A DNA stretch of 64,000 nucleotides from assembly GCA_029953675.1 (NCBI GenBank), contig JAMWBK010000009.1, positions 1,054,001-1,118,000 of the forward strand, read 5' to 3'. The notes beneath the pieces are model-generated. The model saw only the letters and a list, made by a program, of their open reading frames with translations, was not told the DNA's origin and made no database searches. This document shows positions 21,501 to 33,088 of the stretch, in pieces. The position numbers and the translations under genes were made by a program. Every line of letters begins with the position of its first letter. Within the stretch, counting starts at the first letter, position 1. The stretch comes from Rhodosorus marinus (taxonomy: Eukaryota > Rhodophyta > Stylonematophyceae > Stylonematales > Stylonemataceae).

Positions 21501-24228
21501 CTGAGCTAGTCAGAACTCTGAAGGCATTTTGCGTTCAGCCTGTGCAGGAAGAGCTTGAGGTAACTCCTGCTGTTGGTATTCACAAGCGCAGGCTCGCCGA
21601 TTCAACCTCTAGGCCGTCACATAGAGGCTCGACAAACTCGTCTGCTTTCAAGGCTCCGCGGAAAAGCGCTTATCGACCTAGAGATGTTCCTTCCGCAATC
21701 CCGTTGGAAGGAATAGAAGGACCAGTCTCTATAGGTAGGACATTTGGCACCATGATCGAGAGAAGTAGCGGGGGAACTGACTGTGGTTTTCCTCTTGCAA
21801 TGGAAAAACTCCTTATTCAGGAATACTGACCACTGACAAAGACGGTACAGAGCTTGACGTTGACACGTTCTCACGGACTCGAAAGAGAAAGCGTAATGTG
21901 AGATGCGGTGCATTCAAGGCACGAATTTGTACCGAGGCAGTTGGCAAGGAACATCTGTAGGTTTGCACACAAGTCAGGATGTGATTGCAAATCTGCTGAA
22001 CGTTGTTTTTTTTTAGAGTCACATTTGACTCCTCGACATTAGGGTGGGAGCCCGAAGATTTAGAGTCTGGGATTCGCCGAATATTTTTGAAAGCAGGTGT
22101 AGAGAGCCTTGCCGGGGAATTCAAAGAAACTGGCCGTGTCAGCTGGTCATCGATTGTGCATCTAGTCACGAATTTGTTCCCTACACGAAAGAGTACGCTG
22201 ACCCCCGGAAAGCTCCTCGAAAGAATTCTCTTTTGAAACTGGTTATTCGTTTCTTCAATTGCCGATTAGAAGACTTGCCTAGTGCTGTGGGAAGCGCTTC
22301 ATGGGCCTCCAACTGTTTTGCACAGTTCGTACAGAAGCTTCTATTCATAGAAGCACTTCAGCGTACAGATGGGCGAGATGATGAAAGCAAGCGATTGAGT
22401 CTGAAGTGCGTCTTTTTAGAGTTCGCTCAAAGGATTGAGAGGGAATGGAATCAAGCCTCGGCGCCGCCTCTACTCAAGTAAGCTACCGTGGTTCTTTCTG
22501 CATTCCTCTCCTTGAGTTCCACGAGTCTTACTGGTTTTGGGATCCTCCAGGATTTTGCGACGAGATTCCATTGCGGGTGGACCGGTTGTTCTAGTAGTGC
22601 GTCGCATCCTCGGCGACTGCCGGCGGCTCGAACTCTCTGATGGGTAAGGTGCTAGTCCAATACTATTGAAGCAGATATTGCTTGCTGACCTCGTGTGTTC
22701 CCGCGAATGTCCTGTTCTAGCTGGTATAATGCGATTGCAGAACTGGACGACGATTTGGCTGAGTTGGTTAGATTCAGGAGAGTCAAGGTTGGGCATAAAT
22801 TGTTCATCACGGGGGCCGCAATAGAGCAGATCGATGCCACAGAGGAGGAAGCGTTGAGTGCATCGATTCTTAAGCTTCAGTACAACTGCGTCCGACGAGC
22901 TAAGCCGGAAACGACTTTGGGGTTCAGAAGGTGAGAGGACAACTACTATCCATCAGCATTTCGCATATCATACTGAAGGCCTTTGTTTAGGGCACCAGCA
23001 ATAGCGGATAATCTCCGTTTCGTGAGAGCTACCGGAGGGCCCGTCCCGTTTGTAAGAGTAGTGGTAGTGAGGTTGTTCCCGAACAGATTCATTGAGCAGA
23101 TGCCTGACGGTACCAAAGTTAGCCGCAGTGCAGAGGCAGAGGATCAAGCTCAAAGGATTCACCAGCTGAAATCAAACGGGCAGTCACCTGAAAGGATTGT
23201 AAAGCAGGTAATGACTTCTAGGATCTGACATCTTATTCCTAAGGGCGTTGCTTAAAGAGCTCATCCGTCGCATAGGTCCGGGAAGCTCGAGTTGTAGATT
23301 CTGCAGGGGGGCACACGTTCCTTTTGATGTATCAGATGAGTCAAAATCTGGCTCTGACAGAAGGTTCAGCAATTCTGATCAGCCGAGCAAGCCTCATCTC
23401 TAACAGAGGCCCTCCTCTTCAAGAAGAGGTGCAGACCCTTGAAAATAATGAGTTGTGGTACCCATTCCGCCTCATCGTGGGAAGTCGGTCCCTCATTTAC
23501 CCGTCAGCGCATCGGACGAATGACCCGGGCCCTCTGAAGTCGGTAAGAACTTCTTTTGATTTCGAGAGATCCCAACTCGCTAGCGCCATACTCACCGTTG
23601 CGTTCCACAAATACGTTCCTTCAGATTTTCTACCAGATAGAGGAAGTACCCTCAAGGGTCTCCATTGGCAAAAGCTTTGATATAGCTGCGGAAGTACTAT
23701 ACGTCGGAGACCTCAACGGGAGTACAAGGAATGTCTATCTCGCCGACTGTCCGAACTCGAAGCTGGCAATAGCTGAGGTATTGTTGCGAAGCAAGATCTT
23801 AGCTTGAATCGTATGTACAGCGTTTGATTTTATGATCCTATACTCGTTTCCCCCGAAACCACAGTTCCGTGGTGAAGATGCTCGGGTGCTACCGCGATCG
23901 CTACTCAGGCATGGGCGGGTCGTGATAAACGCGAAAGACTTGGAGCTTAGACAGTATGATAGGCTACTGGATGTTGTTTCATGCCGGTGAGGAGGATCTG
24001 CTTCCGTCTCCGTATAATAGAACCAACCCGCTCATGTAATTGGAGCCTTCAAAACTATTTTGCAGGTTCACCGCGAGAACTTCAATTGTCACGGCCCCCG
24101 AGAGCATCGCCCGTGAAGTCAGAAGTAGATTTGACGATTCAAAGGACGCAGCGGATCGACTACTGAGCTACGCGAGAAGCATCGCCGAGGGTTCCGTAAA
24201 GCTCGGAGATAGAACCGCGGGGAAGTAA
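18502..24228 (+). CDS. BRCA2: BRCA2 homologue, RAD51 mediator
   Basis: This gene of about 25 exons encodes a protein that should load RAD51 on single-stranded DNA during homologous recombination. An acidic N-terminal part (18502-19930) is followed by about eight BRC-like repeats (19970-21210), the first being FRTASNRKLQLSDTAVEKAG. A basic linker has the typical FKAPRKSAYRP. The DNA-binding domain follows. A helical domain occupies about 22016-22500. OB1 is 22550-22930 (LELSDGWYNAIAELDDDL, VKVGHKLFITGA, aligning with human ELTDGWYAVKAQLD and VGQKIILHGA). OB2 is about 22990-23540. OB3 is about 23625-23790 (EVLYVGDLNG.., VYLADCPNSKLAIAE). The tower is reduced to roughly 25-30 residues. The 5' end is uncertain: the first supported exon opens at 18502 without a clear ATG. 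Near 22168 the frame shifts by one base inside the helical domain. Confidence 0.88.
19970..21210 (+). repeat. Array of eight BRC-type repeats
   Basis: Within the BRCA2 gene the pattern F-x-x-x-x-G-x-x-L-x-x-S-x-x-A-L-x-x-A-x-x-x-L recurs. Copies start at about 19970 (FRTASNRKLQLSD), 20205 (FHTSRGSRLSPSS), 20377 (FQSSRGIKLIPSA), 20579 (FATGRGLTLAASP), 20699 (FPPTGLGSGPETSP), 20816 (FATGRGSKLAASP), 20970 (degenerate, lacks the Phe half) and 21132 (FSNLRGNSLKFSP). Copies 4-6 share one exon and are spaced about 118 bp, so they look like recent tandem duplications. Only copy 1 has the canonical FxxA RAD51-binding core. Confidence 0.85.
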
Positions 24229-24238
24229 TCATATCCCA

Positions 24239-25887
24239 TCATAAGTTATTCTCGTCGGAGGTTTGTGGACTCGGTTTTCTTCCGGCGAGACTGTATCCAA
24301 CCGCGCCACTCGTGACAATAAATGTCACCATTCCCTTTCGTGGTGAGTAGCACTGGGATTCCTGGAAAAAGGGCAATGCACATCTAAAGTTCTAAGGAGC
24401 CCACACCTCACGGACTTTGGAGGGCATCACTTGTGAATAAAGTACTTACTTGAAACTCGCAGAAAAACATAGCCGAGGCAGCGAAAACGCTAACTGATCG
24501 AACAGCACCCATAATCCCTATATACACCGCCCCCAGAGACGAAATCACATCGTAGTAGGCTATTGCATGAAGAAAGCTTGACGCAAAGATGCCAAAGTAT
24601 AAACCTGCAGCGAACGGAGGACGAACCGGGAAGATCAAATCCCGTCTACCTTCAGCAAAGCGTCACTACGGGGGCTCGAGAGCGATCTTCCAGCACGTAC
24701 CCAGAATTCTGTATGAACTGCCATGATGAGTTTCAATCGACTTCGTTACAAGCTGGGTCCAATGGGGTACAGTGTGGATACCAATGTATATGCAGAAGAC
24801 GACGAGGCAAGTGCCATGGGTGTACAATGACAGCTCTGGGCCTGTGGGAAAGACAGGTTCAAATCACAGAATTTCAGAAAGAGGAAAACCAAAAAAAAAA
24901 ACCAAACACAAAAGCAGTCGCTGAAAGACGTTGAGGAACTAGCTCCTGTTTACCGGTGGGAGGTGGGAGAGAAGTGCTCTCTCCCGATGTTTTTGACAAG
25001 AAGTACTCTACAACCACATAATTGAGTGAATAGAACAGACAAGACGTTAACGTGAAGATAACTCCGTTGATGACCGTTGCATAAGAGTCATTAGGAACGT
25101 CCGGGTGTTCTGCAGCGATAACGAGGCCAAGTGTTATTGTCGCAACAAACATCCACTGCATTATGGTAAGACGCTTCTTCAAGCAAATCGTAGTAAGAAT
25201 CGCTGTAGAGACCTATGACAATGGAGGGTAGAAAAAAAACGTTCTCAGGGGTGCATCGTATGGTTCCGAGACAGTATCTGGAGAGCTCACCGTCGACCCA
25301 GAGTGGACGATTTGATAGAGGCCAGAGCCTGCGTATGAGAGACCCAGTAGCCCCAATGCGAAAGCAATGAGCTCGTTGAATGCTGTTACGAACAATTTTC
25401 TTCTCTCCGGGTGAAAGATTGCTTTCATATTCAGCTTGGGCATCAGTGACTTCGGTTTGGTCTCTAGCACGCAGTTGAAAGGGGGGCAGACAGGAAATAA
25501 GAATGATAACTTTCAAACAAGGGGCCCGGTCCCTCTCCTGCGTACCTTCCTTACTGTCCCGAGAGGCGTTCCGAAAGAGCCTAAGAATCGGTTCTCCCAC
25601 GAAGAAAACAAGGACGTTTCCGAGGTAGTTCGGTATTGAAATCAAGAACGTATCACGATCTGCAAAAATACGCAGTACGAAAGCGAGATTCACGCAGGAT
25701 GTAAGCCGATACTCAGATTCGCACTCTACAACAAACCTCCGGAATACTCACCTCCGCCTCCACCCTCGTACATGAGGGCCTGCATACAAATAATCTGAAC
25801 GACACCAGTAGCGACATAAAGCGCCCCGGACATCAAATACCTCGCAACGCTTCGAAACTTCGAATAGTCGAACCCAAGCACTGACAT
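24239..25887 (-). CDS. Drug/metabolite-type (nucleotide-sugar-like) transporter
   Basis: The first exon (25887 to about 25755) opens with MSVLGFDYSKFRSVARYLMSG. Further exons encode alternating helices: DRDTFLISIPNYLGN/VLVFFVGEP, FVTAFNELIAFALGLLGLSY, VSTAILTTICLKKRLTIMQW/MFVATITLGLVIA, a helix over TLTSCLFYSLNYVVVEYF, then GLYFGIFASSFLHAIAYYD and GAVRSVSVFAASAMFF. A hydrophilic tail ends at 24239. Two halves of about five helices, with a TTICLKKRL-type helix-loop end, match the drug/metabolite transporter superfamily, which includes EamA and nucleotide-sugar carriers. The substrate cannot be told. Donors and acceptors are canonical and phases agree. The stop codon lies 10 bp from the BRCA2 stop on the other strand. 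Confidence 0.7.
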
Positions 25888-26380
25888 TCTTAGTCAGACC
25901 TCTTCGGCAGAAAACTCTTAAAACTCTCCAAATACCTGTCCTGCAGCTCAGCCGGAACTGAGCCTATGAACAAAAAAAAACAGTCTACGTACAGACCCAA
26001 AGCCGGCTTCAAAGCGCTCAGCCTGGGCAGCCTGTCCTTCAATAGCACGAACCAGCAGGTTTTCCTTACATAAAACTCAAGACCCACACATCCAGACTGT
26101 CGAAAACACCCCAACCCGCTTCAGCGATCCCTTCCCCACGCCTTCTCTTCGGCTGTCCGTCTTTCGGTTCACTGAAAAACAAAAAACCCAGAAAGGAAGA
26201 GAAAACCCAAAAACTGTGTGAGTCTTTCGTGCTCCCCGATTGTGGCTTCTGTTCGGATGTCTTTCCGTTCACTAGAAAACAAAAAAAACACACAAAACAA
26301 GAAATCACCCCCTCCTCCCTACACAAACCTCCAAACAACATCACCTTCCATAAAATTCCACTTTTCCATTCCAAGAAAGA

Positions 26381-26382
<2 letters not shown>

Positions 26383-26402
<20 letters not shown>
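26383..26402. repeat. CT dinucleotide microsatellite
   Basis: About ten CT units lie in the C/A-rich leader of the transporter gene, followed by a TTTCTGTCTCTCTCAG continuation. It is a simple length-variable tract. Confidence 0.9.
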
Positions 26403-26414
<12 letters not shown>

Positions 26415-26685
26415 CAGAGAAAACGTCTTTTGGGACATTTTTGATCTCATTTCGGGACAAAAAAGGTAAAACTCTTCAAAAACACCTAAAAATTCCCCTT
26501 ATCAAAGTTTCCCTCAAAAAATGGGTTTTTTACTGACAGGTTTTCTTCCTATCAGGAAGCTCAAAAATTTCGTTGAATTTCTATTTTTCTATTTTAGTTT
26601 CGGGACGAAAATCTTCGGTGTGGGCTGGTTTGGTGGTTGGCTTCTGGAGTTGATGGGATGGCTTGTTTGTTGGGGGGGGGGGGGC

Positions 26686-27420
26686 AGAGGCTTTGGTGGT
26701 TTCTTAAGGCGATCGAGGTGCAAATGCGCGGATAGGAGATGGTGTGATCGATTTGTTAGCTTCTGAAGCCGATGGTTTTTTGTGGTTTCGCAGGCGAACG
26801 AGGTGCAAATGCGCGGATAGGAGATGGTTAGATATAGTCTTGTTTCTTCTACGTGATCGGTTTGTTAGCTTCTGAAGCCGATGGCTCCTCTTTGTGGGGG
26901 GCAGAGGCTTTGGTTTCGCAGACGAACCAGGTGAAAATGCGTGGATAGGAGATGGTTAGATGTAGCCTTGTTCCTTCTGCGTGATCGATCATGCGCGTAA
27001 GGCCGCTCTTTCCCTGCGAAGCCCGGGTTTGGCTAGCTTCTGAATGCGCGGATTGGGGATGGTAAGATTATAGCCTTGTTTCTTCTGCTGGATCGATTTT
27101 TCGGCTTCTGGATCCAACGGCTTCTTTGTGCGGGCAGAGAGGCTTTGGTTTCGCAGTCGAACGAGGTGCAAATGAGCGGATAAGGGATAGTTAGAAGTAG
27201 CCATGTTTCTTCTTCGCGATCGACCACGCGCGTAAGGCCACTCTTTCACTGGGAAGCCCAGGTTTGGTTAGCTCTGAAACCACCAACGGCTTTCTTGTGG
27301 GGGTCAGAGGATTTGGCTTCGCAAACGAGCGAAGTGCAAACGTGGATAAGGGATGGTTAGAGGAGCCTTTTATATTCTGTGGGATCTACAAAGAGCGTAA
27401 GGCCACTCTTTCGCTGGAAA
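26686..27420. repeat. Degenerate tandem repeat, about 130-150 bp unit
   Basis: A block with the landmarks GCAGAGGCTTTGG, TTTCGCAG-CGAACGAGGTG, CAAATGCGCGGATA, GGAGATGGTTAGA and, in later copies, GCGTAAGGCCACTCTTTC recurs at least five times (landmark copies near 26718, 26805, 26930, 27170 and 27340). Copies differ by substitutions and indels. Some are partial, so the array is old. No copy contains a sustained open frame. Confidence 0.75.
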
Positions 27421-28089
27421 GCCACCTACAGCGTTATTGACGGCTTTCGCTCAGCTCATCCCGTGCCTCTGACGGACCTTCGCGTGGGCGTCCTTGCCAT
27501 GGGGCGGCAAGAAATAGCACCTCTTGTAGCTGGGGAACTGTCTATCTGCTCTCATCGGTGCGGAGAGCGACCCAGGTGTTACTTAATCACATTGTTCGTT
27601 TCTGAGAGGTCAGGGCTCTGTGTTTTGTGCTCAGCTCCAAGTTCGGAAGCCTGGTTATCCTTCTCAAGGCGCTTTTGATTTAGTTGTGAAACTGGGCCTA
27701 ACCTGCCCTGTAGAGGCTTGTGGTTACAGTGGTAGGTCTTCGAAAGCCAGTTAGTCTTCCCTTCTGGTCCGTTTCTGTGAATCAATACGCATCCGAGAGA
27801 ACGGCACTAGGGTACCACAGAAGCACATGCTCACGATTCCCAGCCTTTTATCGAATCTCAGGGGGCACTCTGGTAAACTCAAAGAAAGCTTACAGATACT
27901 GCTGCCTTTTATTCCATGGACTCAGTCCATCATTAACAGTACTGCCTAATACGGGAACAAACTCCAGAGCCGTGCTTCAAAAAAAAAGAATTTTTCCTAC
28001 AACGTACCAGATGAGTACCAACCCCAGAAACAAAAAGAAAAAAAAAGACCATTCCGGCCTCAATTCATCCAGTTCCATTAAGCTAAAAA

Positions 28090-28280
28090 AGACTGAACTT
28101 AGAATTTATTGACTACATCAATCAATATAAGCGAAACAGACTGAACCAGAACTTATTGAGTGGACCATATCAATCAATATTATTGAAATAGACTGAACCT
28201 AGAATTTATGGTTACCTTAATCTCAATATTAGTGAGATAGACTGGGTCTAGAATTTAAGGACTACATCAATCAATATTGG
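28090..28280. repeat. Four copies of a roughly 55-bp AT-rich repeat
   Basis: The unit has the pattern AGACTGAACCTAGAATTTATTG followed by ACTACATCAATCAATATT. It is repeated four times with point differences, near 28088, 28137, 28190 and 28240. It carries no open frame. Confidence 0.7.
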
Positions 28281-28487
28281 TGCCCCACCTCGCCCTCCAT
28301 TTTGCATTGTTATCTGCAAACGCTCACGGGTCCCCCTTCCCCTTCTTTCCTTCGTCCATTGCACCAGACCTAAAACTGTTAAAAAAACTGAATACTACGC
28401 ACCGTAGAACTTTATACTCCCCCTAGGCTTTTTCGTCATTCGTTTTTTTAATAGGAATAACAAAAAATTTGGGGGGGACCATATATA

Positions 28488-28630
28488 CAGGGTTGTGCCA
28501 AGTGGGTCGCGTTTGTCCCTGTTTACGACCTAGAAGACGTTAAAACCTCGAAAAACAGGGGGGGCTTAGAGGGTAATCAGCGAAAAAACCCACTCACTGA
28601 GCAAAAACCGGACCCCTTAGGCACAACCCT
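28488..28630. mobile_element. MITE-like element with terminal inverted repeats
   Basis: The 143-bp segment begins CAGGGTTGTGCC and ends GGCACAACCCT, an 11-bp perfect terminal inverted repeat. It extends inward with a few mismatches (..GGGTC / GACCC..). It sits in TA-rich flanks (ATATATA on both sides). It has no coding capacity. Size, inverted ends and insertion context fit a non-autonomous DNA transposon, but a clear target-site duplication could not be defined in the low-complexity flanks. Confidence 0.55.
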
Positions 28631-29818
28631 AAAAATATATATATGTATTATGCATATCTTTTCTCCAACATTCACCGACAGAGAACGAACAAGATCGGAA
28701 ATCCTATTTTTGTTTTATTTATCTCATTGCGTAAATGGAGAGGGGGGTGGGTGGGTGGGATCCCAATACGAACCCGTTCTTACCCCGGTTTCTCTTCGAA
28801 AGCTATTAATAATCAAAACTATACTCATGTCTCATTTATATGCCTCCACCCCCTGTCCAACCAAAAACACCCCCAAAATAAATAAATATTAAATATACTC
28901 CTCGTTAACGAATATGATAATTTTTACCGGATTTGTGCTAAAGTATTACATTTATTCATATCTTATATATTGAATATAGATTACATTTTGGACTATATCA
29001 TTTCTTTCGTGCGGTCAAAACTGTTTTCCAAAATGTCTCTGGTTTTCGTCTTCCGATCAGGTGGGGAGAAGCTTTTCTCTTTCCCCCCTCCCTCCCTTTT
29101 TTTCTTTTTTTTTTGAGTTGGGGCTTTGGTTGTGGTTCGGCGGCTAGTTTTCGGACGCGGTGCTTAGTCTTCTTTCTCGGACGAAGAAAGACAGAGAAAG
29201 ACGGAGACTGGGACAGGGATGGGGAGGTGGGAGGGGCCCAAGAGGATGCTTGTTCTGAGTGGCTATGTTCTGTCCAGTTTTCCAATAATCAGATTGTACA
29301 GGGGAGCCAGTTCTCAAAACCCCACCACCCCACCACACCCCCTTACACCCCCCTCTGGCACTGCCCTGAACCAATCCCTTGCGCTTCTTGGAGTGACTAG
29401 GAACCCGGCGCCAGGCTGAGGGCATGGGGCAGGTGCAGTCTTTGCATCCTCTCCTCTAGTTTTTCCGGACTTGATTTGATAGTACAGGATTGAGTCAAGC
29501 AAAAAGAGTTGGAGCCTGGTCTGAATCTCAATTACCACTTCGCTTTCCCATGGATCCATGCAAAACCGGGGATCTCAATCTCCGTGTTGCGTTCGGTAAA
29601 AGGATATAAAGTAGACGGGAACGATGCAGATGCGAATGGGGGTCAGTAAGGAGAAGGGGGAGGGTAGATCCTCTTGAACACTTGTTTGGAGGTAGTACGT
29701 CTAGTTTGGAATATACTGAGTTATTTTGCCCAGCTGAGTGCTGGTGAGAAAGTTGCAAGACGGGTGGGGAAAGCCGAGTTTTAGTTTTGTTTGTTTAGCG
29801 GGCTTTCTGTAGCTCAAG

Positions 29819-32800
29819 ATGCAAGGGGGTGGTGGGGACGGATGGGCCGCGTCTTCTTCAAGTCAGTCTCGAGACGCAGAGTCCATGAAGGCGTTTGACA
29901 TGAAAAAGTTTAGTCTGGGCCTGCCCGGTGCTTCCCGAGGAAATGAAGACTCGCCCCAGACGAAATCCCACGCTGGGTATCTCGTGGATGCCGCAACAGG
30001 GCCAGGTAAGTGCTACAGAAACGGGAACCGTTCGAGTTCAGTAAAACGGGACTGGACTGCACTGGACTGCACTGGACTGCACTGGACTGGAATCCAAACC
30101 ATTTGAAACTTCGGGCTCTGACACGATTCGTTCACATGTCTACCGCGTGCAGGCCTCTCGTCGGAGCAAAAATTTGACACCTACAGCAGGATCAACGATT
30201 TCTGTGCCAGCGGTGGTGGGTCGGCTGTTTCATTCTTAATAGGGGAGAGGTTGCAGACCACTGATTTGAACAAGGCGATGCGTGTACTGGAATGTCTGGA
30301 GGAAATGATGAGGTGGGCTGTGTGTACGGGCTTCACTTGCGAGATTGTATTTGCTCTCGTTTCGATTTTTCTCACAGGCTGACGCGTTTACCAGGACCGT
30401 ACCGTTCTTCTACCGGTATACAGCCAATCAGAAGTTCTTCAAACGGTTGTGGAGATATATCAACCCGTACTATAAGTCAGGAATCATGCAGCCGAAGGCA
30501 GTTGTCTACCCAGTCCCAATAACGAGTAAGTGTAACTTCAAACATCTGTGCGGCCGGGAGCAATCGGCAGTAGGTCGTGTGGACCAGGCGACATTGTACT
30601 TGGTGGAGTATCGCGGAATGTTAAAACCTTTTGTGAACTGCGTTGATAACAGGAAAAGTGCTGACGCTTGTTCGAGCATGGGCGTACGACCTCCACAAGA
30701 TGTACGCTGGAAAATATGAACCCGCAGCGGCTTTTTGGGTGGAAAGATATAACACAAAAAGGGCAAAAGTGAGGATTTATATGCCAATGCCACAGTGTTA
30801 AAGCTGGCCGAATCGAGGATCTTTTGGGGTTTCGTGGCGCTGGCCGCCGGCTGCTTCTAACTGGGTCTGTCCTGTTATCAGGTGAATTTCCCGGAGCCTC
30901 CTAAGGGTGTTGGTCCTTGGGTTTGTCCCGTGAATGAGAAAACCGACAGGAAACTGAGGTCACAATACGACATCAAGGGGATGTCTGTTGATGCAATGGA
31001 GAACCTGGTAACGTTGCTCGAGTCGATTGTTCACAACAGCTACTCCGTGCACGAGTTAGAATCGAACGATGCTCTGCCGAGTCTGATAAAGGATGGGAGG
31101 AGTGCCATTGAGAGTAGGGACTCGATAACCCAGAATTTAGCGCGGGAAGATGACGTGTCGAGATGCATTGAGTTGAGTGAACGTCTGGAGACGGTTATTT
31201 CAAGGTACGATAGGGCGTTGGCCACTGGTGTCGTGCCTGACGACATGGGATTTTCGCGAAAGCACTCAGTACATGCAGAAGGGAGCTATTATAGCACAAT
31301 AAGGTCAGATCAGTATCCGTTGGAAGAGGATCCGGCCGACTATCAAGGTGGCAAATCTAGACCTTACAGCAACAACTCACCTAGGATCGTGCATAATGAC
31401 TACGAGAGGCCTTCAGGTCCAGTCCAGGTGAGTCCGACTGAACCATTGTAGACTGCTGCGTGACATTGGCAAGCTGAGACGTTCTATAGCTACATCAACA
31501 GGAGCATCCGGTTAGAGCTCCAAGTAGAAGTCCAGGAGCGAACTATCCAAGACAACCAACTCGGGTAGTATATACGGCGGCGCCGGTATACGCAGCACCT
31601 CCGCCTTACGAGTACAGGGACTATGACAGTCGGGATTATGACGAAGAGTAAGCTTTCTGAAACGCAACTTCTTTCCTTCTTGGCTTGGGCTAATGGGTCG
31701 TGGTCACCGCATGGCTTAGCTATTCGGACGAAGAAGACGAGGAGGAGGAAGCGCTAAGGAGAAAGGCTTCCGCCAAAAAGAAGAAGAAGAAGGAGAAGAA
31801 GTCCAAAGAGAGCTCCCCAGTCGCTGGGCCGGTATATACCCAACCTCAGGGGCAAGTGCAAACTCCTGTTCTGCCTCAACTGTTTCTGACGAATCAGGAT
31901 GCCTTCCAGCAACCGTACGTGAGCGTGATGGCGTCCTCGTCGGGAAACTCCAGTCCCGCGACAACACCTATGCCTTATCAGGTGTACAGCCCTACTACGT
32001 CATCGGGTCCTGGGACTCCCTCGCAGGTAAGTTTATGGTGAACCCTTTGCGATTAGGCGGAATCGAAGTCTGTTTGTCAGCCTCTCAACTTCTGCTTTTA
32101 CGCCTTGATAGCTTGCAAACGGGGGTTATGTACCGCAGCTTACGACGATTTACACCCCCGTCATGTCCCCACAACCATATGAGTCGGTATCTCCTGCTGC
32201 ATACATCCAGGCCAGTCCCGCAGCTGCACAACAGGTGCAGGATGCTGCCCTTGCTCAACAGCAACAGCTTACACAGCAGCACCTCGTGCAACAACAAGCA
32301 GTGCAGCAGCAACATCAGATGCAGCAGCAAGTGCAGCCCCAAGCAGCTGTGCATCCCAGTGTCCAACAGGTATGAAGTTCTTCGCGATCAGGCTATGAAC
32401 CATAGTTACCTCTCGGTGGAAATTGTGAACAATTGCAAAATGGCAGTCGCTGGATTTTGCTGACACGTCCGTTTTCCCGGTGATGCCTTTGTAGGGCCTG
32501 CAGCAATGAGGTCCTTTGTAAGAATTCGGAGTCAACTTTGCCGTTAGAAGACTTGTTCAGTGCCTGCGTAACTGCTTCTGTACTATCCGTTACGATCACC
32601 TTTACAGCCCCCGCTCGTTCCACTCAGCCTATGGCGAGCTGGTGGGGTAAGTACAGTTCCAAACCCGTTTTAACCTGTTGCAGGAGTGTCTATTCGCACT
32701 GTGGCGCTTATCTGGTATACTTCTTTTCGACAGTGCAGGTGACCGCAAACTGGACATTTGATGAGAATCAAAACAGATGGACTATTCCGCCTCGAGAACT

Positions 32801-32819
32801 GTGGCGAAAGCTTGCATAA
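29819..32819 (+). CDS. VHS-GAT domain trafficking adaptor (TOM1/GGA-like)
   Basis: Ten exons (29819-30005, 30153-30319, 30378-30525, 30653-30768, 30882-31427, 31490-31647, 31720-32026, 32112-32369, 32608-32646, 32739-32819) give 668 residues. A helical VHS-like domain spans about residues 60-205, with KAMRVLECLEEMMRWA, FFYRYTANQKFFKRL and KVLTLVRAWAYDLHKMY. A GAT-like bundle covers about 240-330 (MSVDAMENLVTLLESIV, CIELSERLETVISRYDRAL). VHS and GAT domains bind sorting signals, ubiquitin and Arf on endosomal or Golgi membranes. A disordered tail follows with an acidic/Lys-rich block (DEEDEEEE, KKKKKKEKK), a Gln-rich stretch and a Trp-containing end (NWTFDENQNRWTIPPREL). No GAE ear domain is visible. 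All junction phases agree. Confidence 0.75.
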
Positions 32820-33088
32820 AAGTAAAGTTTGTAACGAACTTCAATTGGAACCACTAAATGTCGCTTGGTCTCTGTCATCTCTTTTTTGGGTCTTCTGTGC
32901 TGAAATGGACCCCAAAACCTGAGCTGGAGACCAGACGTTCCTATCACGCGATACTTAGGAGTTCTTCGATGGTGTAGTAAGTTATGGGAACCCTTCATGA
33001 ACGGTCCGCCCCCTTCGCAGGTAGATCCGTGCAGGTCGAGACCGCGGCTTTGGGGGTATGACTTCAACAGAGTTGCCCACTGCGAGGC

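Larger units (their letters stand above)
25888..29818. other. 3.9 kb repeat-rich intergenic region
   Basis: This is the longest gap without a recognised gene. It holds a C/A-rich leader for the transporter (25.9-26.4 kb) with a CT dinucleotide tract at 26383-26402, a G10 run near 26675, a degenerate tandem array (26686-27420), a short AT-rich repeat (28090-28280), a MITE-like inverted-repeat element (28488-28630), an AT-rich core (28880-29000) and a G/T-rich leader up to the next gene. A 99-codon open frame at 27379 has no recognisable features. Confidence 0.6.
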
